Shown: positions 56,814 to 64,000 of the stretch, piece after piece
How the letters are laid out: each line of letters opens with the position of its first letter
Numbering within the stretch: the stretch's first letter is position 1
Assembly: GCA_022432975.1 (NCBI GenBank)
Contig: CM039514.1
Coordinates: 10,818,168 to 10,882,167 of the forward strand
Origin: Begonia masoniana
Lineage: Eukaryota; Streptophyta; Magnoliopsida; Cucurbitales; Begoniaceae
DNA length: 64,000 nt
Reading direction: 5' to 3'
Made by a program: the position numbers and the translations under genes
The notes under the pieces: model-generated
What the model was told of the DNA's origin: nothing
Databases searched by the model: none
What the model saw: only the letters and a program-made list of their open reading frames with translations

Positions 56814-58011
56814 CACAAGGCTTCCCATATGGTTTTAGTTGCCATGACGTTAGTCAAAATCGACACAAAACCGGGATAGCGGCTCTTTTATTTTTCCGCA
56901 TTATTTTCCATATATTGTTGATCTAACTTTGTGCTAACTTGGTGCTAATCTAACTCTTTTATTTGCTGTCATTTTAATGCTATTTATTAACTTGAATATC
57001 TTGTTGAAATATGGTTTGCAATAGAGGAAGAAATCGGCCAAGGTATAGTTAAATTTTTTCCTAGTTTATTCTCTCTTTTCCTTTTCGGTCTATTCTTCAT
57101 CTTGGCCTCGGTTCTTCTATGATATTTGCTTTATATTTAATCGTCTAGATCTAAACCGAAACTTTGCTGAAAATATGGTAGAAAAGTAAGCATGAAATCG
57201 GCCTAAAGGAAATTGCAAAACCGGGTTATAATTTGTTGCATAATTTTCATGGTTTTTGCTTCTTCTTGTTCTCGGTTTATCTAATCTTTAGCCACGGTTT
57301 CTTAGCACTTCTTGTTGACATTTGAGCCATGATTAACACTTAGATATTGTCCAATAATTATATTAATTTTCTGGAATTTTTGGTGTTAAAAATCGGCTTG
57401 GATCTATCATTATCGAAATCGGATTATTATAGCCTTATATCATCGATTTTTGCATCTTCATGATATGTTCAAATTTGCCTATTAATTTGCTGATTATTGC
57501 TCTTGTTTTAACTTATAAACTCACCTATTATATGCTGTTAATTAAATGCACGAAAATTGGTTTATAAGAGTTTAGCAATTGCATCATTAAAAGTGGCAAC
57601 AATTGAACCAAACACTACATTAAAATTCTGCTTATTATTCTGAAAATTTCAGCATGTTTCTATTGATTAAACTTGTGAATTAATGTTATTACTTGCTGTT
57701 TTTGGAATAATTAAGTTTATATCATTATTCTCTTGAGTGGATTTGCTTTAAATTGATAACTTGGATTTAATTGGGCTAAATTTGTGGTGATTAGCATTTA
57801 TTGAAATATTCATTCCTATAATTAATTGTTGTGTGTTTAATGTTATCATTAAGTTGTTTCCTTAAGTGAGAATGATCCCAATTTTATTGTCTTAGCTAAG
57901 AACTTTCCTTAGTGCTTAAAATATTCCTAAGGCATTAATCATATAAGTCCCTCACCAATTAGGATAAACAACTTAGACAAGCATTGAAATTTTTAATTAA
58001 ATCACTCAACC
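56814..58011 (+). other. untranslated leader of the gag-protease element
   Basis: About 1.2 kb of AT-rich sequence without a long frame, between the PBS and the first gag ATG. Confidence 0.8.
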
Positions 58012-60420
58012 ATGACTAATCGAAGTGGACTCAATCGAGAATCACCACACCAAGAACCACATCGGGCTAGGGATACTCCCCCACCCGAACACACCCGTTA
58101 CGAAGGAGAAGCTAGCTCTCAAGGTGGCATGCAAGAATAAATTGATGCCTTAACAAACATAGTTAATAGCCTTGCCCAACAAGTCCAAACTATGCTGAAC
58201 AATCCTCCTCGTAGAGAATTTCATGAACGTGTCCCCTCTCAAGAGACCTCCTCTAGGATTATTCCCGAACGTCCTAGACGTCGTAATCATACCCCACAAC
58301 CACCTATAGAGGAAGATTGGAGTAAACCCCGAAGAAGGAGACAACGATATTATTCGGAGGATGAGGACTGGGTTGATGATGAAGAGTATCGCCCAAGTCG
58401 TCGTAGGGACATCGACGACCTTCGAAATATTAAGATTACAATTCCCCCTTTCGATGGAACGTGTGACGGGCACACTTATCTAGATTGGGTTGATAAAGTT
58501 GAGAGAGTTTTCGAGTGCCATGATTACTCCGAGCGAGTAAAGATTCAATTAGCCTCTCTTGAACTCACGAGTCACGCCGCCTTGTGGTGGTCCAACCTTA
58601 AAGCCCAAAGAATTAGAGCCTTAGGATCTCCCGTTACAACTTGGACTTCCATGAAAAACTTAATGCATCATAGGTTCGTCCCTCGTCACTATAAGCACGA
58701 ACTCTTTCATCAACTTCACACGTTAAAACAAAATAGCCTCTCGGTGGATGAATATCTTAACGAATTCGAAACCCTTAACATGCGATGCGCAATTGATGAA
58801 CCCCAAGAACAACTCATCGCTAGATTTATAAGAGGTTTGAACCGCGACATAGGAGATGCCGTTGAAATTCAACAATTGGAGACCATGGAATTGGTCATCC
58901 AACTAGCCCTCACGGTGGAGAGACAATTGAAAAGAAAGCGTAGGACCGACTTGCCTAACAAATTTTCTCCCCGTAATTTCAATCCCGAGAAATCCATCCA
59001 ACGACATGAAGAGAAGAGACCATTCGACCGAAATTGGCCCCCGAAAACTCCCAATACCCCTCACCATCCCCCACCAAACAAAAGCCAAGAATCCCTACCT
59101 AAAGGACCAAGAGCACGCGATGTCCAATGCTTTAAGTGCCTAGGGAAAGGACATTACGCTAATGAATGTAAAAACCACCGTGTCATGGTTATTAAGGAGT
59201 CAACAGGAGAGTGGGAAAGTGAGGACGATGAAGGTCAATATAACAATTTGGAAAAAGAAGTAGAAATTGAGGGAAGCGAAGTTGACGCCGAAGAATGCAA
59301 GCCCCAAGATGGACCTTTGTTAATGGTCATTAGGCGAGCATTGACATCTAAGCATGTGGACAAGGATTGTCAACGTGAAAATTTATTTCATAGTCGATGT
59401 GCTGTTAAAGAAAAAGTATGTTCACTTATTATCGACGGGGGAAGTTGCATAAATGCGGCCTCCCAAGACATGGTCGACAAATTGGGATTAGAAACCGTTA
59501 CCCATCCTACACCCTATAAGCTTCAATGGTTGGACGATACCCATGAACATGTAATAACTAAGCGAGTAACCGTAGATTTCACCATAGGAAATTATCAAGA
59601 CTCGGTTATTTGTGACGTTGTTCCTATGAGTGCCAGCCACATTTTACTAGGACGACCATGGCATTATGACCGCCGAGTTCATTATGACGGATTCCTCAAC
59701 CGATACACTTTCAATTTTGGAGGAAGAAAGTTAAAATTACTACCAATGACTCCCGAGCAAGTTGCTCAAGATAAGGCCACCCGCCAAAAAGGAAAATCAA
59801 AGGAAAATTTACTATTGTCAAAATGCGGGTTGAGTGAAAGTCAAGAACCCCCTCCTATCATTTGGCATGACAATCCCTTATACGAAGAAAAGGTGTCCTA
59901 TGCATTGGAAAATTTTGAAGAAAGGAAAATAAGTGAAGGAAGCATTTGTGGATTAGGAAATATGATTGTAGCTCCATTTCCAAACCTAAAGAAAATTCCT
60001 TCAATTATCAAGACACACCTAAATCCTTTATTTGCCAATGAATTGTCTTGCCAATTGGAGAATGAAATTATATGGCCTCATGAGAAGACGAGATTAAATG
60101 ACGAAATTATTTTTGGGATAGGTAGTATGATCATCACTCCTTTCCTTTTTTGTCCAAAACTTGAGGAAATTTTTCGATCCATTCCATCCCTAAGGAAGAG
60201 GCTAATCTATGGCCTAGAGCCAATCATTCACCTTCCTATTTCTATTCTTAGAGCTACACACACAATTAGGCATTTTATTCCTATTGTAGCCCATAAGCGC
60301 CTTATCTTTAAATTTGGTGGATTACCAAAGCCTCATTTCCCACCGTTTTGCTATCATAAATTCTATCATAGAACTAGAGTTAAAGTTCAATTGGTAGAAA
60401 ATTTTCTTTTGTGGTCTTAA
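58012..60420 (+). pseudogene. gag-protease polyprotein, one early stop
   Basis: The frame begins with ATG 58012 (MTNRSGLNRESPHQEPH) but meets TAA at 58138-58140 after 42 codons. It is then open to 60420 in the same frame; the next ATG is at 58192. Domains: a basic/acidic N-terminus (EDWVDDEEYRPSRRRDIDDL), gag capsid (PPFDGTCDGHTYLDWVDKVERVF, shown here in part), ALWWSNLK, SVDEYLNEFETL, the CCHC knuckle CFKCLGKGHYANEC, and protease LIIDGGSCINAASQDMV with HILLGRPWHYDR. The active-site triplet is DGG rather than DTG/DSG, as also seen in some plant Gypsy lineages. About 170 residues without a recognised domain follow. If the early stop is read through or bypassed, a functional Gag is conceivable. 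Confidence 0.93.
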
Positions 60421-60749
60421 GATTTATTGGGCTATTTCTTTGGTTGAAGGATTTTAGCATTTCCACCTTACTAATTGTCGAAATTCACCTACTTTGAAAA
60501 ATTTCCTTCCATCACCGAGCAATCGCCCTCCAAAGTAGCCGTTGAATTCCATCTCACCACCCTTGCCAAAGAAAATTTTAGTAAGATCATCCATCCTCCA
60601 TGTCACCTAGAATTTTTAACGAAGAACATATCCTTATTGCCTCAAACTCAAACCTATCAAAGTAATAAACAAACTAATAGATGAGAAATTGTTGGAGTCA
60701 TCCTTGAAAAGAAGTCAACCAACGGATTTGAGGTCAAATCCTCAAATCA
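60421..60749 (+). other. short 3' region where pol would start
   Basis: No RT, RNase H or integrase motif is present in any frame. The deletion of pol lies at or shortly after 60420. Confidence 0.8.
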
Positions 60750-60760
60750 CCCAGAGAGGA
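60750..60760 (+). promoter_or_regulatory. polypurine tract of the gag-protease element
   Basis: CCCAGAGAGGA abuts the TGACATGCCT start of the 3' LTR; short, but correctly placed. Confidence 0.7.
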
Positions 60761-62015
60761 TGACATGCCTTAGGATGCATTTTAAAAGAAAATTAATAGA
60801 ATCTCGTGCCTTATCTAAATTCTCTATTTATTACGTGTTTTTATTTTTGTAGGAAAATTTGTGAAGAAGGATTGCATTTGGATCGCTTGGAGGAGTCATT
60901 ACTTTGCCCTATGGGAATTTGTCTTCCTGGGCCCTATTTATGTAATTTTTATTTCGAACTTATTTGGCATACATTCGCCTTTATTGTAAGGATTTTATAA
61001 TTGCATTTCATGCATTAGATTGTGTGGTTAGGACTAGATGTATGGTGGTGGATTTGGGTTTAAGGAAGTTCAACAAAATATTCAAAGGAAAAGACCCTAC
61101 AATAAATGGAGCCCAATGGAAGCCTTGGCCCAAAGAAGAGCCCACAAAAAAGGTATAATTTTGCAAGTACAAGAGTTAGTGGCAACATGGATTGATGATG
61201 TGGCAAGATTCCCTCCATTGATCCATTTAGGCATGGCATTCATCTCCTCCATAGGATGTGTGCTTGTTTGCCTTGATCTTGGCCATCCATCCTTTTTCAT
61301 CCAAGGGCCACCATTCATTCATCCTTATGGAAACCCTAATCATCCACCCTAGGATTTTCTATTTAAGCATAGGATTGGTGTTTGTAAACAACTTTTGCCC
61401 AAATCAATACACTACTATTTCTCTATTCTCTCAAGGTTTTCCTTAGAGTTTTTCCTTGGTTCTTTGAACCAAGAGGAGTTAGCCTCCATTGCTAACCTAG
61501 CTTGGGTTGCTAGGTTAGCTCTTATCCATTCCCTCATCTTCTCCATTGGGAGTTGAAACGAGGACGAAAATTCCCGGCCTACGGTGGTCGTTTTCCTCAC
61601 GGAAAACGTGAATCCGGGAGCTTAAACCGTAAGCTCGCTCCTCGGATCCGACAAGGGTATATTTTACTTTTTATTGCCTACACTTTGCACACCATTTCAC
61701 TTCTACATTTCGGTTCCACCATAGCACCCACTCTCACCTTTAAATTCCTTGTTATTTCCTTATTTCTTGCTTTATATTTTCTCTTGTCCCTAACATCTAA
61801 TTTCATCTTGTTCTCTTAATTTCTTGCACATTTCATTCTCTCTAACTCCATATATATTTCGGCCATACTACTAATTAGCTTCCTTGTTTATTTAATGCAT
61901 TTAGTTTAGTATTTTATTTCATTAAATCATATATCGCACACTTTCACACAATCGAGCACAAACCTAGCAATTTGTGGGTTGTACACGGGCCCCTTGCCTA
62001 AGGGACCCCGTGTCA
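60761..62015 (+). repeat. 3' LTR of the gag-protease element
   Basis: 1255 bp, nearly identical to 55546-56799, followed by TSD TCTTT at 62016-62020. Confidence 0.95.
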
Positions 62016-62348
62016 TCTTTAGCTTGCACAAAGTGACTTTCTAAGGAAGTCACCCCCTCTAATTATGCACGAAATAAAATTGCAAGGTGTCCCGTGAGTC
62101 ATCACTAAGTCTTTCATGCATAAACCTTCTTTGAACACCTAAACTATGTATTTGAAGCCTTTAATCATTTCCTTATTCACACCTATTTCCATAATTAATT
62201 AATATATTTCTCCAACATTTAACTCTCCATTTTATTAATTCCTAAATCCTTCAATTACTAACGTTTCAATTAAATACCACTATCATTCGATGAACCATAT
62301 ATATATATCACATAACTAATATGCTAATTTACCAGGTATTACAAAACT

Positions 62349-62467
62349 AACATAGTCATTAAATTTATTCTAGCTCCTTACCATATAGTGCTTTGCCAAA
62401 TTAGTTGTTTCCGATTACACAAATTATTATGAAATTGCCTGGATCCTTTAATTTTTGTGGCAACTTA
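62349..62467. other. unassigned spacer
   Basis: AT-rich sequence between the AAACT duplication and the next LTR start. Nothing recognised. Confidence 0.4.
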
Positions 62468-63706
62468 TGTAACACACAGCTTTTCTGGATATTATTATTT
62501 TAATATATAATGACATTTTCGTAAATATGTCAAATCAAGTCTGTTTTATGAAAAGAAAGCGTTATTAGAATCCTAACGATTAATAGGAATTTTAAGGGAT
62601 TTACAAGAATTTTCGAAGTAATAACGCTATATTTCGAGTAATTAAGTTTCTCGTAATATAAAAGACGTTTTAGTAAAAATAGTAAACGAGCTCCGTTTTG
62701 TGAACGGACAGTTTTAATAGAACCCAAATAATAAGACAGATTTATTGGTGAAATAAAGAGATTTGGAGAAACCGAATAGTTAGCCAATTAATGAAACAAA
62801 AGACGAAACAGATAGAAAATTAGAGGAAGGGCAAATTAGTAATTTGCCAAGTAAATTTATTAAAATCAAGAATCTCTTCTTCCTCCCTCATTTTTCCTCT
62901 CTGCCCGTGAACGCCAGAACCCTTTCTGGCGATCTCTCCCTCACGCACACCGCCGACGTTTCTCCCTCAACCGACGCTGATTTCTCCTCCGATCAACGTC
63001 GTTCCTTCACGTTTCTTTCCCCAATCGACGTTCTAGGTAAGATTCTACAGCTTTCGGACGTTAGTTTTCAGTTTTAACGAAGTTTTACGGTTAGGGTTTT
63101 CGTTAGGGTTTATGTTAGAAATCCGATTTAGGGTTCGAAATCGATAGGTTTGCCGTAATTATAGATATAAAGGACGTATTGAGCGTTATTGGACGAAGTT
63201 AATAGATTCGTTTAGAAATATGAGAATTCGTGAATTTTAGGGTTTTTGGAGAAACTCGTTAATGAGGAGTTAAGCGTGGAATGCTCGATATAATGCCTCA
63301 ACGAATTGAATTAAAATTTTAGGAGATTTCTTTAGTTAAAGTTTTGTTAGTTTGGACGTTTAACGGATTTAGCTCGTATTAACGACAACCATTGTGAATT
63401 GGTTTAGGTGAACAAGGCTCACGGACGGCGCTCGATTTGCTAAGGACATCAGGTAAGTTCTCGTGACTTGCTGTGGCCGATAGGCCTACACCATATGTCG
63501 TGTTTCGTTGTCGAGGATATTTGGAGTTATGTGTGTTTATTCGCTTTGGTTTGGTAGTTTAGGGTTAGGCCTTTTATAGATTATGCTTGTATTGTTTGAT
63601 GGTATGCACTTTGTATGTTTATGTTACGCTCGTATTGTCATGCATCATTGTTTTATAAACGTCATGAAAACGAATTTATGCATGGAATTCATGAAAGAAA
63701 AGGAAA

Positions 63707-63905
63707 TGTGATGACATGAAATGAGACGACTTATATGAGATGACTATGACGACTAAAATGAGACGACTATGACGACTTACATGAGACGACTATGACGACT
63801 AAAATGAGACGACTATGACGACTTACATGAGACGACTATGACGACTTATATGAGACGACTATGACGACTTACATGAGACGACTATGACGACTTACATGAG
63901 ACGAC
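63707..63905 (+). repeat. 23-bp minisatellite, about 8-9 copies
   Basis: Units of the form ACATGAGACGACTATGACGACTT (internally GACGACTATGACGACT), with variants ACAT/AAAT/ATAT at the unit start. The array lies inside the LTR. Confidence 0.92.
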
Positions 63906-64000
63906 TATATGATAAATGAATGCATGATATGATAAATGAATGTATGATATGATAAATGAAATGAATGTATGATATGATAAATGAAATGAATGCACGATAT
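63906..64000 (+). repeat. AT-rich tandem repeat (ATGATATGATAAATGAATG type)
   Basis: Four or more units of 20-28 bp containing GATATGATAAATGAA follow the minisatellite directly and run into the window end. Confidence 0.85.

Larger units (their letters stand above)
55546..62015 (+). mobile_element. young non-autonomous LTR element with gag-protease only, TSD TCTTT
   Basis: LTRs 55546-56799 (1254 bp) and 60761-62015 (1255 bp) run TGACATGCCT to CCCCGTGTCA, with TSD TCTTT at 55541-55545 and 62016-62020. By eye they differ at only about six positions, so this is one of the youngest insertions here. The internal part (3961 bp) holds the PBS, a long leader, a gag-protease frame and a PPT, but no RT, RNase H or integrase. 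It resembles a TR-GAG/BARE2-like non-autonomous element. It sits inside the old solo LTR 52190-62343. Confidence 0.95.
52190..62343 (-). mobile_element. old solo LTR (about 1.6 kb net), minus orientation, TSD AAACT
   Basis: On the plus strand it starts TGTAACGTATTC at 52190 and ends CCAGGTATTACA at 62343, flanked by AAACT at 52185-52189 and 62344-62348. Two younger elements split it: the solo LTR at 53250-55307 and the gag-protease element at 55546-62015. A T-run of about 29 lies at 52202-52230. It is distantly related to the solo LTR ending at 38862 (TGTAATACCYRG start on the minus strand). Confidence 0.85.
62468..64000 (+). mobile_element. LTR cut off by the window end, relative of the solo LTR at 12256
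   Basis: Starts TGTAACACACAG and is alignable with 12256 onward (TATGTCAAATCAAGTC, GAAAAG..AGCGTTATT, AAACGAG.TCCG, GAACGGACAGTTTTAA). The leader ends CGACGTTCTAG|GTAAGA (donor at 63037). A 45-nt exon-like block at 63408-63452 lies between GTTTAG and GTAAGT, and GGCCGATAGGCCTACACC follows at about 63476-63493. The far end is outside the window, so it may be a solo LTR or the 5' LTR of a whole element. Confidence 0.9.

Noticed and set aside
62844..63077. 77-codon frame over the leader of the last LTR
   Set aside because: Starts at TTG with no ATG; it is open through the donor site in phase with the next exon-like block, which is noted under the LTR module, but I do not call it a gene.
1..64000. 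tRNA genes
   Set aside because: Only PBS words and 5S-like C boxes resembled tRNA parts; no cloverleaf with A and B boxes was found by eye.

Overview
This is a plant nuclear window, most likely from a eudicot: AT-rich, with spliced genes, PBS sequences matching plant tRNA-iMet and tRNA-Asp, Copia, Gypsy and Cassandra-type retroelements, and a cinnamoyl-CoA-reductase-like gene. I could not assign a species. About 85-90% of the window can be explained as transposable elements inserted into one another. Most boundaries below come from matching 5-bp target-site duplications (TSDs) read directly at both ends.

Layout. 1-3768: old TIR elements, a short tandem repeat and a decayed Copia tail. 3769-11478: complete Gypsy element with a C-terminal chromodomain-like tail (TSD TTTAG) and broken gag-pol. 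11479-about 18600: remains of an older minus-strand Gypsy (gag pieces, PBS, LTR), split by solo LTRs at 12256-14787 (TSD CTATG) and 14931-16916 (TSD ATTTC); its LTR also holds a foldback MITE. 20250-41745: a TIR element split by a minus-strand Copia (20535-41585, TSD ATTCA). That Copia is split by a Cassandra TRIM carrying 5S-rRNA-like sequence (21906-22731, TSD AAAAG) and by a solo LTR (23809-38862). The solo LTR is split by an Athila-like Gypsy (24994-37448, TSD GACGG), whose 5' LTR holds a further solo LTR (25506-26808, TSD TAATC). 42607-48700: the only gene-bearing island, with TRIM remnants, an apparently intact five-exon NAD(P)-dependent reductase gene (44431-46651), a promoter-like region and an exon-1 fragment of a RabE/Rab8 GTPase. 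48836-51488: solo LTR (TSD GTATT). 52190-62343: old solo LTR (TSD AAACT) split by another solo LTR (53250-55307, TSD ACACC) and by a very young gag-protease-only LTR element (55546-62015, TSD TCTTT). 62468 to the window end: start of another LTR, ending in a minisatellite.

How the parts relate. Most Gypsy-type LTRs here (starting TGTAACACCC or similar, ending GTTACA or GTCACA) share one internal architecture although their sequences have diverged. It consists of a pyrimidine-rich leader with a 5' splice-donor-like site, a 45-50-nt exon-like block ending in GTAAGT, a GGCC-spacer-GGCCTACA(C/T)C hairpin motif and, in five of them, a GATGTAG acceptor followed by a short acidic reading frame that is exactly 47 nt in four cases. 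Four of them also carry TGACGTCA sites, in arrays in two. This shared LTR module is the best candidate for something undescribed.
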